A stretch of DNA of 64,000 bases from an uncultured Pelagibacteraceae bacterium (GTDB lineage Bacteria > Pseudomonadota > Alphaproteobacteria > Pelagibacterales > Pelagibacteraceae): assembly GCA_902523185.1 (NCBI GenBank), contig CABYYJ010000005.1, positions 1 to 64,000 on the forward strand, read 5' to 3'. The translations under genes and the position numbers were made by a program. Positions 7,351-17,377 of this stretch are shown here, piece by piece. Position 1 is the first letter of the stretch. Every line of letters begins with the position of its first letter. The notes below the pieces were generated by a model, which was not told the DNA's origin, searched no databases, and worked only from the letters and a program-made list of their open reading frames with translations.

Positions 7351-10300
7351 ATGAGTTATTATAAGAAAAATAAAACTCTCCTCGAAAAAACTCATAATTA
7401 CAAACCAGAGATGGAGCATGATGCATGTGGAGTAGGGCTTATTGCATCAACAAATGGGAAAAAAACTAGAAAAGTTGTCGAATATGGAATCGAGGCTCTC
7501 AAAGCTATTTGGCATAGAGGTGCAGTTGATGCTGACGGAAAATCTGGAGATGGGGCTGGTATACAAATTGAAATAGCTCCAGAATTTTTTGAGGAAAAAA
7601 TTTTAAATACAGGACATACACTTGATGAGGAAAAAAGAATTTGTGTTGGCATGGTTTTTCTTCCAAGAACAGATTATTCAGAACAAGAAAAATGTAGAGA
7701 AATAATTGAGTCTGCTTTATTAGAAGGAAATTATTATATCTATGGTTGGAGACAAGTTCCGATAAACCCTAGTGTGCTTGGAAAAACTGCAGATCAAAGT
7801 CGACCTGAAATAGCTCAAGTAATGTTTAAAAAGAATGAAAATCTAGAGACAAATGATCTTGAGAGAGATTTATTTGAAACTAGAAAAAAAATAGAAAAAG
7901 TTGCAAGAAATAGTCAATTAAAAGATTTTTATATCTGTTCATTTAGTTCTCGTTCGATTGTTTATAAAGGTATGTTTTTAGCAGAAATGCTTTCAGAATT
8001 TTACCCTGACCTAAACGATAAAAAGTTAACTTCACGCTTTGCTGTTTTTCACCAAAGGTATTCAACTAATACCTTTCCAAGTTGGGACCTAGCACAACCA
8101 TTTAGAACATTAGCACATAACGGTGAGATAAATACCCTTAAAGGTAATATTAATTGGATGAAAATTCATGAGCAAGACATGTCTAGCTCGTTATTTAAAA
8201 ACGTTAAAGATTTAAAACCTGTCATCAGAAGTTCATCTGACTCAGGAGCGCTAGACAATGTTTTTGAGTTACTGGTTCATTCTGGAAAGCTTGCTCCATT
8301 AATAAAATTAATGATGATCCCTGATGCTTGGTCAAAAAGAAGTAAAACTGTTCCGAAAAATCACCAAGATTTATTTAATTTTTTAAATAGCACGATTGAA
8401 CCTTGGGATGGCCCGGCAGCTATATGTGCAACTGACGCAAAATGGGTTTTAGCATCGTCAGATAGAAATGGATTGAGGCCTTTAAGATATACAATTACTT
8501 CAGATGATTTATTTTTTGCAGGCTCTGAAACTGGAATGATAAAAATTCCTGAAGAAAAAATTATTGAGAAAGGAAAATTAGGGCCAGGGCAGATTATCGC
8601 CATTGATTTAAAAAAAGGAAAATTATTCAAAGATAAAGCAATTAAAGATTTACTAGCTAAGAACTATAAAAAATATAACAAACAGATCATTGATTTGGAA
8701 AAGAAAATCTCCAATGAAGATGAAAAACCGAATTTTGTTAGTGAAGATTTGAGGAAGCGACAATATTTATCTGGCTTAAGTGTAGAGGATTTAGAGCTAA
8801 TCCTTCATCCAATGGCTGAGGAGGGCAAAGAGGCCTCTGGTTCAATGGGAGATGATACACCCGTCGCTGTTTTGTCTAGTCATTTCAGACCAGTTTCTCA
8901 TTATTTTAGACAAAACTTCAGCCAGGTGACGAACCCGCCAATTGATTCTTTAAGAGAAAATAAAGTAATGAGTTTAAAAACTAGATTTGGAAATCTTGGA
9001 AATATTTTAGATTTTGATAATTTAACAGAGGAAAATATTTATGTTCTAGACAGTCCTATTCTAACAAACTCCCAATTTAAGAAATTTAAAAAATTTTTTT
9101 CAAAAAAAACTAAAGTAATTGATTGTACGTTTGATATTTCTTCATCCTTAAAAGAGAGGATAGAAAAGATTAGAGAAGAGGCAGAAACATCAGTAAGAGA
9201 AGGAAGCACATGTTTAATTTTATCTGACAAAAATATTAACAATCAAAAAGCAAGTATCCCAAGTATTCTCATAGTCGGAGCTGTGCATTCACACTTGGTC
9301 AAAAACGGTTTAAGGGGCTATTGCTCATTAAATATAGAATGTTCAGACGCTTTAGATACACATTCTTTTGCTGTTTTAATTGGGGTTGGTGCAACAACTG
9401 TTAATCCTTATCTAGCCATAGACAGCATATACCAAAGATTTGAAAAAAAATTATTCGGTAAATCTGATTTTGAAAGCTGTGTAATAAGATTTAAAAAATC
9501 TATTGACGCGGGTTTGTTAAAGATTATGTCAAAGATGGGAATATCTGTAATAAGCTCATATAGAGGTGGTTGTAATTTTGAAGCTGTAGGATTAAGCCGA
9601 GCTATAGTTTCTGATTATTTTCCGGGTATGTCCTCAAGAATATCAGGCATCGGTGTAATTGGTATTGAGAAAAAAATTAAAGAACTTCACGCAAAATTTA
9701 ATGCAAAAAATGTATTCACTTTACCAATCGGAGGTCTTTATAGGTATAGAAAAAGTGGAGAAGATCATCAGTACCAAGGTAGGTTAATACATTTACTTCA
9801 AAGTGCAGTGGGAAGCGGATCCTATGAGCAGTATAAAAAATATTCTGCGGGAATACATAATCTCCCACCAATAAATATTAGGGATCTACTTGAGTTTAGA
9901 AAATCTAAAGATGCAATAAATATTGACGAAGTTGAACCAATCGAGGAAATTTTAAAGAGATTTGGAAGCGGAAGCATGTCACACGGGGCTTTATCAGCAG
10001 AAGCGCATGAAACGCTCGCTACAGGGATGAATAGAATCAAAGGAGCATCATGCAGTGGAGAGGGAGGAGAAGACGCAAAACGATTTAAAGTTCTACCTAA
10101 TGGTGATAGTGCAAATTCTAGGGTAAAGCAGATAGCTTCTGCGAGGTTCGGTGTTACTGTAGACTATCTAAATAACGCGAACGAAATTGAAATTAAAATT
10201 GCTCAAGGTGCAAAGCCAGGTGAAGGTGGGCAACTACCTGGATTTAAGGTGACTGAAGAAATAGCTAGATTGAGGCATTCAACGCCAGGTGTTACTTTAA

Positions 10301-11847
10301 TTTCTCCTCCACCTCATCATGACATTTACTCTATTGAGGATTTAGCTCAATTAATTTACGACCTAAAACAAATAAACCCAATAGCTAGAGTAGGAGTTAA
10401 ACTTGTTGCATCAACTGGAATAGGGACAATCGCAGCAGGGGTGGCGAAAGCGAAAGCAGATATTATATTAATATCCGGGCATTCTGGAGGGACTGGAGCC
10501 AGTCCACAAACAAGTATAAAATATGCAGGTATACCTTGGGAAATGGGGTTGACTGAAGCTAATCAAATTCTCACTTTAAATAACTTGAGACACAACGTTA
10601 CACTTAGAACCGACGGAGGCTTAAAAACTGGAAGAGACGTAGTAATTGCAGCTATGATGGGAGCAGAAGAGTATGGTATGGGCACTTCTTCTTTAGTAGC
10701 AATGGGATGCATAATGGTAAGACAGTGTCACTCAAACACTTGCCCTGTAGGTGTATGTAGTCAAGACCCCTCACTTAGAGAAAAATTTACTGGCACACCT
10801 GAAAAAGTTGAAAATTTATTTAAATTTGTTGCAAGCGAAGTAAGAGAAATTTTAGCTTCATTAGGATTTAAATCTATTAATGAAATTATTGGTCGTACTG
10901 ATTTACTATCACAAGTTAATAAAGGAGCCTCAAATTTAGATGATCTAGATTTAAACCCACTATTAGTTCAAGCAGACCCAGGAGACAACTTACGATACTG
11001 TAAAGATAATCATATTAATAAAGTCCCTGAAACTTTAGATGAAAAGATATGGTCTGATATAAAAGAAAAAATTGATCCTTTTAATAAAAATAATTTTGAA
11101 TACGAAATCCAAAATACATCTAGATCTGTGGGGACAAGGCTTTCACACCATGTTTATAAAAAATTTGGCAATGAAAAACTAAAAGATAATACAATTAATA
11201 TTAAATTAATTGGTTCAGCTGGCCAATCCTTAGGGGCGTTTCTTACTAAGGGAATAAGCCTTACAGTCGAGGGCGATTGTAATGATTATGTCGGTAAAGG
11301 TTTATCTGGAGGAGAAATAATTGTTAAAATTTCAGGAAAAAGTAATTTAGTTGCAGATCAAAACACAATAATTGGCAATACAGTTCTTTATGGAGCTACT
11401 GCAGGAAAACTATATGCTTCTGGGCAAGCAGGGGAAAGATTTGCAGTAAGAAACTCGGGAAGTTTTGCAATTATAGAAGGTTGCGGTGCTCATGGATGTG
11501 AATATATGACTGGTGGAACTGCAATCATATTAGGAGCAGTTGGAGACAATTTTGGAGCAGGCATGACTGGTGGAATGGCTTTTATATACGACGAAAAAAA
11601 TGAATTCGAAAACTTTGCAAATCCTGCATCAATCATCTGGCAATCAGTAGAAACAGATTATTGGAAAAAGTTCCTAGAAAAAAGTATCGAAGATTTTGTT
11701 CAAAAAACTTCATCAAAAAAAGCCTCAAAAATACTTGCAAATTTTATAGTAGAACTTAAAAATTTTAAGCAAGTGTGCCCAATAGAAATGCTTGATAAAT
11801 TGGACAATCCTATTACTCTAAGATCCCACAGCAAGAAAGCAGGTTAA
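7351..11847 (+). CDS. gltB: Glutamate synthase large subunit GltB
   Basis: This 1498-aa protein has the expected GOGAT layout. A short propeptide is followed by Cys26 (MEHDACGVG), the class II glutamine amidotransferase nucleophile. A central domain and an FMN-binding synthase domain with ISGHSGGTGASP come next. The 3Fe-4S motif is C-x5-C-x4-C (Cys1120, 1126, 1131), and a C-terminal beta-helix has repeated GG motifs. It converts 2-oxoglutarate and glutamine into two glutamates with GltD. It begins on the base after the gltD stop and its TAA shares one base with the ATG of the SDR gene, so the three are probably one operon. Confidence 0.97.
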   Translation: MSYYKKNKTLLEKTHNYKPEMEHDACGVGLIASTNGKKTRKVVEYGIEALKAIWHRGAVDADGKSGDGAGIQIEIAPEFFEEKILNTGHTLDEEKRICVGMVFLPRTDYSEQEKCREIIESALLEGNYYIYGWRQVPINPSVLGKTADQSRPEIAQVMFKKNENLETNDLERDLFETRKKIEKVARNSQLKDFYICSFSSRSIVYKGMFLAEMLSEFYPDLNDKKLTSRFAVFHQRYSTNTFPSWDLAQPFRTLAHNGEINTLKGNINWMKIHEQDMSSSLFKNVKDLKPVIRSSSDSGALDNVFELLVHSGKLAPLIKLMMIPDAWSKRSKTVPKNHQDLFNFLNSTIEPWDGPAAICATDAKWVLASSDRNGLRPLRYTITSDDLFFAGSETGMIKIPEEKIIEKGKLGPGQIIAIDLKKGKLFKDKAIKDLLAKNYKKYNKQIIDLEKKISNEDEKPNFVSEDLRKRQYLSGLSVEDLELILHPMAEEGKEASGSMGDDTPVAVLSSHFRPVSHYFRQNFSQVTNPPIDSLRENKVMSLKTRFGNLGNILDFDNLTEENIYVLDSPILTNSQFKKFKKFFSKKTKVIDCTFDISSSLKERIEKIREEAETSVREGSTCLILSDKNINNQKASIPSILIVGAVHSHLVKNGLRGYCSLNIECSDALDTHSFAVLIGVGATTVNPYLAIDSIYQRFEKKLFGKSDFESCVIRFKKSIDAGLLKIMSKMGISVISSYRGGCNFEAVGLSRAIVSDYFPGMSSRISGIGVIGIEKKIKELHAKFNAKNVFTLPIGGLYRYRKSGEDHQYQGRLIHLLQSAVGSGSYEQYKKYSAGIHNLPPINIRDLLEFRKSKDAINIDEVEPIEEILKRFGSGSMSHGALSAEAHETLATGMNRIKGASCSGEGGEDAKRFKVLPNGDSANSRVKQIASARFGVTVDYLNNANEIEIKIAQGAKPGEGGQLPGFKVTEEIARLRHSTPGVTLISPPPHHDIYSIEDLAQLIYDLKQINPIARVGVKLVASTGIGTIAAGVAKAKADIILISGHSGGTGASPQTSIKYAGIPWEMGLTEANQILTLNNLRHNVTLRTDGGLKTGRDVVIAAMMGAEEYGMGTSSLVAMGCIMVRQCHSNTCPVGVCSQDPSLREKFTGTPEKVENLFKFVASEVREILASLGFKSINEIIGRTDLLSQVNKGASNLDDLDLNPLLVQADPGDNLRYCKDNHINKVPETLDEKIWSDIKEKIDPFNKNNFEYEIQNTSRSVGTRLSHHVYKKFGNEKLKDNTINIKLIGSAGQSLGAFLTKGISLTVEGDCNDYVGKGLSGGEIIVKISGKSNLVADQNTIIGNTVLYGATAGKLYASGQAGERFAVRNSGSFAIIEGCGAHGCEYMTGGTAIILGAVGDNFGAGMTGGMAFIYDEKNEFENFANPASIIWQSVETDYWKKFLEKSIEDFVQKTSSKKASKILANFIVELKNFKQVCPIEMLDKLDNPITLRSHSKKAG

Positions 11848-12725
11848 TGATCAAACTAAAAGTCTTTTGCTTTGGTTTTGGCCAAGTTGCGGAGAGGTTC
11901 ATTAATAAATTAATTAATGAAAAAAAGGATTTTGATTTAAGTATCACTTCTAGACAGGAAACTCATCAGATAGATTTTAATAATATAAAAATAAACTCTT
12001 ACCAATTTTCAGAAAATAAAGCTGATCAATCTTTAGTACAAAAATTGGAGTATGCAGATTATATTTTAATCTCTATTCCACCTGTTGATGGAAAAGATAT
12101 TGTTGCTAATTTTCTGGAAACCAATTCTAAAATTAAAATAAATTGTAAATGGATTACTTATTTATCTGCAACAAGTGTTTATGGTGATCATAAAGGCAAC
12201 TGGGTTAATGAAAACAGCGTTACCAAACCGTCTTCATCGAATGGGGTAAGTAGATTAAAGGCAGAAAATACTTGGTTAAAATTATCGAAAAAAAATAATT
12301 ATCCATTACAAATTTTTAGATTAGCAGGAATATACTCTGAAAAGTTCAATATTTTGAAAAGATTACAAACTGGTAAAGTAAAAATAGTGAATAAAAAAGA
12401 TCATTTTTTTTCTAGAATTCATGTTGAGGACATAGCAAACATTTTATTTAAGTCTATTAATAACTTTAAGAATAATGAGATTTATAATATCTGTGATGAT
12501 AAACCCGCCTCACAAAATGAAATAGCAATCTATGGGGCAAAATTGCTTAAAATAGATCAACCAAAGCCAATCAAACTAGAGGAAGTTGAAAGTAAAATGT
12601 TACAAAACTTTTATAAAGACTCAAAAAAAGTAGATAACACAAAAATGAAAAATTTTTTCAAGTATAATTTGAGATTTCCAACTTATATAGAAGGATTAGA
12701 TCACATCTTTAACAATAATATTTAA
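11847..12725 (+). CDS. Atypical SDR / NAD(P)-binding epimerase-like protein (YeeZ-type)
   Basis: This 292-aa protein has an N-terminal Rossmann segment (VFCFGFGQVAERF), a YLSATSVYGDHKGNWVNE segment and then SRLKAEN where a classical SDR has YxxxK. The combination is typical of the atypical SDR group that includes E. coli YeeZ, whose function is not well defined. Its ATG overlaps the gltB stop by one base, so it is co-transcribed with glutamate synthase. The 3' end overlaps the convergent hydrolase gene by 30 bases. No substrate can be inferred. Confidence 0.7.
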   Translation: MIKLKVFCFGFGQVAERFINKLINEKKDFDLSITSRQETHQIDFNNIKINSYQFSENKADQSLVQKLEYADYILISIPPVDGKDIVANFLETNSKIKINCKWITYLSATSVYGDHKGNWVNENSVTKPSSSNGVSRLKAENTWLKLSKKNNYPLQIFRLAGIYSEKFNILKRLQTGKVKIVNKKDHFFSRIHVEDIANILFKSINNFKNNEIYNICDDKPASQNEIAIYGAKLLKIDQPKPIKLEEVESKMLQNFYKDSKKVDNTKMKNFFKYNLRFPTYIEGLDHIFNNNI

Positions 12726-13451
12726 TTCTTTAATTATCTTTTTTAATGGGCTTAGATTTGACAAACTGTGATCACCATTTTTAATTATTACGTTTTTCTT
12801 TTTAGCTTTGGTAAATACTTTTAGAACTAGCTTCGAGTAAATAGTAGGAACAACCTCATCTTTTTGCCCATGTATCATTGTTACACTTATATCTAAATTA
12901 ATCTTTCTATTTAAGACTTTATTTTTTTTACCATCTTTAATTAGTTGTAATGTAATTGGATATTCGTAGGTTCCGTTTTTTATTAAAACTTTACCTTTTG
13001 CAACCAATTCTTTTTTTGTTTTATTTGGAAATTTATTCCACATTAACCTAGTCAAAAACTCTGGGGCTGAACCTATCCCAACAAATCCTTTAATTTGTGA
13101 TTTAAAATATTTGAATTGATTTAATGCAATCCACGCTCCCATACTTGAGCCTACTAATATAAAACTATTTTTCTTGACAATTTTTTTAATTACATTCTTA
13201 GCATCATTTGACCAAATACTAATATTTCCTTTAGTAAAGATACCTGAAGATTTTCCATGTCCAGAGTATTCTAAACTTAAAAAGCCTAATTTGTTCTTTT
13301 TCGCAAATTTAAAAAGAGTTTTAGGTTTTTCACCTTCTATATCAGACATAAAACCTGGAAGAAAAATTATATATAGCTTCTTTCTAAAATAATTGTCTAT
13401 ATATCTAAGTTTTTTGGTATTAGAAATTTTTAGATACTTATATTTTTTCAT
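12696..13451 (-). CDS. Alpha/beta hydrolase (serine hydrolase)
   Basis: This 251-aa protein has an alpha/beta-hydrolase layout: a LPGFMSDIEGEK oxyanion segment, LEYSGHGKSSG, the nucleophile elbow GSSMGAW (GxSxG), an acid in HGQKDEVVP and a histidine in NGDHSLS. The full catalytic triad is therefore present. The pattern resembles small cytoplasmic ABHD10-like esterases/thioesterases; the substrate is unknown. It stands alone on the minus strand between gltB-SDR and the GT4 gene. Its 3' end overlaps the SDR gene by 30 bases. Confidence 0.85.
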   Translation of the reverse strand: MKKYKYLKISNTKKLRYIDNYFRKKLYIIFLPGFMSDIEGEKPKTLFKFAKKNKLGFLSLEYSGHGKSSGIFTKGNISIWSNDAKNVIKKIVKKNSFILVGSSMGAWIALNQFKYFKSQIKGFVGIGSAPEFLTRLMWNKFPNKTKKELVAKGKVLIKNGTYEYPITLQLIKDGKKNKVLNRKINLDISVTMIHGQKDEVVPTIYSKLVLKVFTKAKKKNVIIKNGDHSLSNLSPLKKIIKELNIIVKDVI

Positions 13452-13487
13452 ATCACGATTAATTAATTGTTATTATATATAAATAAG

Positions 13488-14645
13488 ATGACTACTAAAA
13501 TAAATGTTTTGCAAGTAATTCCCAAACTTGGTTTTGGGGGTGCAGAAACCGGCTGCTATGATATTGCTCACTATTTAGCAGAGCAAGACTGCGAGTCTTA
13601 TATTGCAACATCTGGTGGTGAATTACTAAAATACGTAAAAAAGAACAAAGTAAAAATATTTAGGCTACCAGTTCATTCTAAAAACCCAATTATGATTTTT
13701 TTAAATGCAATTTTGTTGTCTTTGATAATCTTAATAAAAAAAATTAATATTGTTCATGCAAGAAGTAGAGCCCCTGCTTGGTCTTGTTATTTCGCGTGTT
13801 TAATAACAAACACTAACTTTGTTACAACTTTTCATGGGACTTATAATTTTAAAAATAAATTCAAGAAATTTTATAATAGTATAATGCTGAAATCAAAGCT
13901 AACAATTGCCGGTTCAAATTTTATTTTTGGACATATAAGTGACAATTATAACGAATATTTAGATAAAAAAAAAAAGTTGAGAGTAATATTTAGAGGAATT
14001 AACGTTGATTATTTTAATCCAAAGAACATTTCAATTTTAAAGCAAGAAAAATTAAAAAAAGAATGGAATATAGATACTAATAAATTCACAATATTGATGC
14101 CAGGCAGATTAACTTATTGGAAAGGTCAAGAAAAATTTATTGAGGCATTAAATATTCTTATTGTTGATTATAACTTTACAAATTTTCAAGCTATATTATT
14201 AGGCTCAGACCAAGGCAGAAAGGTATATTCTAAAAAACTTTTAAGCTTAGTTGAGAGATACAGCCTGACTAAGAAAATAAAATTTATCCAAAATTGTAAA
14301 GAAATGCCCTTAGCATATTCTCTAGCAGATGTGGTTGTATCTGCTTCGATAGAACCCGAGGCTTTTGGAAGAGTCTCGGTTGAGTCTCAAGCGATGTGTA
14401 AGCCAATAATTGCAAGCAATATAGGAGGATCAAAAGAAACAGTTTTAAATAAAAAATCTGGTTTTTTATATAAACATGATGACCCAAGAGAACTTGCTAA
14501 AAATTTAAATACTGTTATTCAATTAAGTCAAGAAGAGTTGAAATTAATGGGAAACGAGGGTAGAAAAAACATAACAAAAAAATTTGATGTAGAAGTAATG
14601 TGCGATTCTAACTTAAGAGAATATAAAAAATTGCTTAAAAATTAA
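13488..14645 (+). CDS. Family 4 glycosyltransferase
   Basis: Starting at ATG 13488 the product is 385 aa; an in-frame TTG at 13467 would add seven residues of AT-rich sequence and is less likely. The N-terminus NVLQVIPKLGFGGAETGCYD is a typical GT4 (GT-B fold) donor-side loop. The C-terminal half has MPGRLTYWKGQE and the EPEAFGRVSVE (E-x7-E) motif that contacts the nucleotide sugar. It probably transfers a hexose to a lipid or glycan acceptor at the inner membrane. The stop overlaps the thrS ATG by one base, tying it to the translation operon. Confidence 0.88.
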   Translation: MTTKINVLQVIPKLGFGGAETGCYDIAHYLAEQDCESYIATSGGELLKYVKKNKVKIFRLPVHSKNPIMIFLNAILLSLIILIKKINIVHARSRAPAWSCYFACLITNTNFVTTFHGTYNFKNKFKKFYNSIMLKSKLTIAGSNFIFGHISDNYNEYLDKKKKLRVIFRGINVDYFNPKNISILKQEKLKKEWNIDTNKFTILMPGRLTYWKGQEKFIEALNILIVDYNFTNFQAILLGSDQGRKVYSKKLLSLVERYSLTKKIKFIQNCKEMPLAYSLADVVVSASIEPEAFGRVSVESQAMCKPIIASNIGGSKETVLNKKSGFLYKHDDPRELAKNLNTVIQLSQEELKLMGNEGRKNITKKFDVEVMCDSNLREYKKLLKN

Positions 14646-16564
14646 TGCCCCAAATCCAATTATTAGATGGAAAAAAAATTCCTTTTTCAAATTCAATCAG
14701 TGGATTTGAGCTAACAAAAAAAATTAGCAAGTCACTAGAAAAATCTGCCCTTATTATGGAGGTAGATGGAATATTAAAAGATCTCAGTCATGAAATTACA
14801 AAAGACTCCAAAGTAAGGATTATTACATCTAAAGACAAAGAAGGCCTTGAGGTAATTAGACATGATGCAGCTCATATAATGGCAATGGCAGTTCAAGAAT
14901 TATTTCCTGGAACACAAGTTACCATAGGTCCAGTAATTGAAAATGGTTTTTACTATGACTTTGCAAGAAATGAGCCTTTCACTAACGAGGATTTAAAAAG
15001 CATTGAAAAAAAAATGTCTGAAATAATTGATAAGGACGTTAAGACCAGGAGAGAGGTTTGGAAAAGAACTGAAGCCATAGCCCATTTTAAAAAGATAGGT
15101 GAAAAGTATAAAGCTGAAATAATTGAGAGCATTCCTAAAAATGAGGAGCTTTCTATTTATCATCATGGTGATACTTGGCATGATCTCTGTAGAGGTCCAC
15201 ATTTAGCTTCATCAAGCAAAATAGGAAAAGCTTTTAAGCTTACAAAAGTATCAGGAGCCTATTGGCGGGGTGACTCTAATAATGAAATGTTGCAAAGAAT
15301 CTATGGTACTTGTTGGAGCACCAAGAAAGAATTGGAAGATTACTTACACCGTCTAGAAGAAGCAGAAAAAAGAGATCACAGAAAGTTAGGGAAGGAAATG
15401 GACCTGTTTCATTTTAGAGAAGAAAGCCCAGGATCTGTTTTTTGGCATGAAAAAGGCTGGTTACTATTCCAAAGACTTATTGAATATATGCGAATGAAAC
15501 AAAGGCTTGCAGGTTATAAAGAAATTAATACTCCTGAACTTCTAGACAAAACTTTGTGGGAGAAGTCAGGTCATTGGGAAAAGTTTGGAGAACACATGTT
15601 TACATCAGAAACACCGGATGAAAAAATTTTTGCTGTAAAGCCTATGAACTGCCCAGGATGTGTTCAAATTTTTAATCAAGGTTTGAAAAGTTATAGAGAT
15701 TTACCAATTAAGCTTTCTGAGTTTGGTAAAGTACATAGATACGAGCCTTCTGGTGCATTACACGGTTTATTAAGAGTAAGAGCGTTTACTCAAGACGACG
15801 CACATATATTCTGCACCGAGGATCAAATTACACAGGAATCATTATCAGTAACAAATTTAATCTTAGAAATTTATAAGGATTTAGGTTTTAATAACGTAAT
15901 TTTAAAATATTCTGACAGGCCAGATAAGAGAGTTGGAAATGATGATATTTGGGATAAATCAGAAGCCGCACTCCTAACAGCAATTAAAAAATCAAAACTT
16001 GACTATACAATTAATAAAGGAGAAGGAGCTTTTTACGGTCCAAAAATTGAATTTGTTCTAAGAGATGCAATAGGAAGAGATTGGCAATGTGGAACTTTAC
16101 AAGTAGATTTTAATTTACCTAGCAGACTAGGCGCATCTTATGTTGCAAAAGATGGAACTAAAAAAGTTCCAGTAATGTTACATAGAGCTTTGTTTGGATC
16201 TTTAGAAAGATTTATAGGAATTTTAATTGAAAACTATGCTGGTAAGTTACCTTTTTGGTTATCTCCAGCACAAGCTGTAGTATGTTCCATTGCAGAAGAG
16301 AACAATAAATATGTTAAAAAATTATTTGAAGATTTGTTTAAAGAAGGTATAAAATGTGAAGTGGATTTAAGAAATGAAAAAATAAATTATAAAGTAAGAG
16401 AACATTCTCTTGCTAAAATTCCTTATATAATTGTTTGCGGAAAAAAAGAGGTTGATGAAAACACTGTAAATGTTAGAAAATTGGGCTCAGACAAACAAGA
16501 AATTATGAAAAAACAAGACTTGATTAAAAATATGTTAGACTTAAATAAGCTTCCCTTAAATTAA
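14645..16564 (+). CDS. thrS: Threonyl-tRNA synthetase
   Basis: This 639-aa class II synthetase has the family order: an N-terminal TGS domain (about 1-60), the tRNA-SAD editing domain with RHDAAHIMAMA and CRGPHL, the catalytic core with MNCPGC (zinc-binding Cys) and RVRAFTQDDAHIFC, and a C-terminal anticodon-binding domain. The length is close to E. coli ThrRS (642). It charges tRNA-Thr with threonine. It overlaps the upstream GT4 by one base. Its TAA is followed directly, in the same frame, by the GTG start of infC. Confidence 0.97.
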   Translation: MPQIQLLDGKKIPFSNSISGFELTKKISKSLEKSALIMEVDGILKDLSHEITKDSKVRIITSKDKEGLEVIRHDAAHIMAMAVQELFPGTQVTIGPVIENGFYYDFARNEPFTNEDLKSIEKKMSEIIDKDVKTRREVWKRTEAIAHFKKIGEKYKAEIIESIPKNEELSIYHHGDTWHDLCRGPHLASSSKIGKAFKLTKVSGAYWRGDSNNEMLQRIYGTCWSTKKELEDYLHRLEEAEKRDHRKLGKEMDLFHFREESPGSVFWHEKGWLLFQRLIEYMRMKQRLAGYKEINTPELLDKTLWEKSGHWEKFGEHMFTSETPDEKIFAVKPMNCPGCVQIFNQGLKSYRDLPIKLSEFGKVHRYEPSGALHGLLRVRAFTQDDAHIFCTEDQITQESLSVTNLILEIYKDLGFNNVILKYSDRPDKRVGNDDIWDKSEAALLTAIKKSKLDYTINKGEGAFYGPKIEFVLRDAIGRDWQCGTLQVDFNLPSRLGASYVAKDGTKKVPVMLHRALFGSLERFIGILIENYAGKLPFWLSPAQAVVCSIAEENNKYVKKLFEDLFKEGIKCEVDLRNEKINYKVREHSLAKIPYIIVCGKKEVDENTVNVRKLGSDKQEIMKKQDLIKNMLDLNKLPLN

Positions 16565-17110
16565 GTGCCAAACTCAAAACCAAATTACTTTCAAAGAAGA
16601 ACAAAACCTCAAGGTCCTAGAGCAAACGAGCGAATAAGAGCTTTAGATGTGCAAGTGATAGGAAGTGATGGAACCAACCTTGGCCCTATGACTTTGTCTA
16701 AGGCCATTGAATTAGCCAAGCAAGAAGATTTAGATTTAATAGAGATTTCACCCAATGCAAATCCCCCTGTATGCAAAATCATGGATATCGGTAAATACAA
16801 ATATGATTTACAAAAAAAAGCTAATCAAGCAAAGAAAAAACAAAAAATTGTTTCATTAAAAGAGATAAAACTTAGACCAGGCACTGAAACACATGATTAC
16901 AACTTTAAAATTAAAAATGCCAAAAAATTTATCAGCAAAGGAGATAAGGTTAAGTTTACTGTAAAGTTTAAAGGAAGGGAAATGCAACACACAGAGCTCG
17001 GAAAAGAATTAATGAATAAGATAATTGATGAGACAAAAGATATAGCTAAAGTGGAAAGCCAACCAAAATTTGAAGGTAAACAAATGGTAATGATCATACA
17101 GCCTATCTAA
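16565..17110 (+). CDS. infC: Translation initiation factor IF-3 (GTG start)
   Basis: This 181-aa protein matches IF-3: RANERIRALDVQVIGSDG at the N-domain, ISPNANPPVCKIMDIGKYKY leading into the linker, and a C-domain with KEIKLRPGTETHDYNFK. IF-3 binds the 30S subunit and enforces initiator tRNA/start-codon selection. The start is GTG, directly after the thrS TAA and in the same frame; no ATG gives the full N-terminus and no Shine-Dalgarno is evident. Non-ATG starts of infC (AUU in E. coli) are known to permit autoregulation by IF-3. Confidence 0.96.
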   Translation: MPNSKPNYFQRRTKPQGPRANERIRALDVQVIGSDGTNLGPMTLSKAIELAKQEDLDLIEISPNANPPVCKIMDIGKYKYDLQKKANQAKKKQKIVSLKEIKLRPGTETHDYNFKIKNAKKFISKGDKVKFTVKFKGREMQHTELGKELMNKIIDETKDIAKVESQPKFEGKQMVMIIQPI

Positions 17111-17169
17111 ATCAATCATAATAGCGACTTGATAAGATAGTCTATTGCCTATATAAAACCGAAATATTT

Positions 17170-17376
17170 ATGCCAAAATTAAAAACTAAAAGCTCAGCAA
17201 AAAAAAGATTTAGGTTCACTGCTTCAGGAAAAATTAAAATGCCTCAAGCAGGTAAACGTCATGGCATGATTAAGAGAACTAACTCTCAAATAAGAAAACA
17301 AAGAGGTACAACGATTATGACTAAACAGGATTCGAAAATTGTTAAATCGTATATGCCTTACAATTTAAGAGGATAA
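17170..17376 (+). CDS. rpmI: 50S ribosomal protein L35
   Basis: This 68-aa very basic protein begins [14 protein letters not shown] and contains [17 protein letters not shown], both diagnostic of L35. It sits between infC and rplT in the conserved infC-rpmI-rplT order. The 59-base gap after infC could hold leader structure for L20 control, but I see no clear hairpin. The stop is one base before the rplT ATG. Confidence 0.96.
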   Translation: MPKLKTKSSAKKRFRFTASGKIKMPQAGKRHGMIKRTNSQIRKQRGTTIMTKQDSKIVKSYMPYNLRG

Positions 17377-17377
17377 G

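Noticed and set aside
13467-13487. TTG start for the GT4 gene
   Set aside because: The added seven residues come from AT-rich promoter-like sequence; ATG 13488 yields the expected N-terminus.
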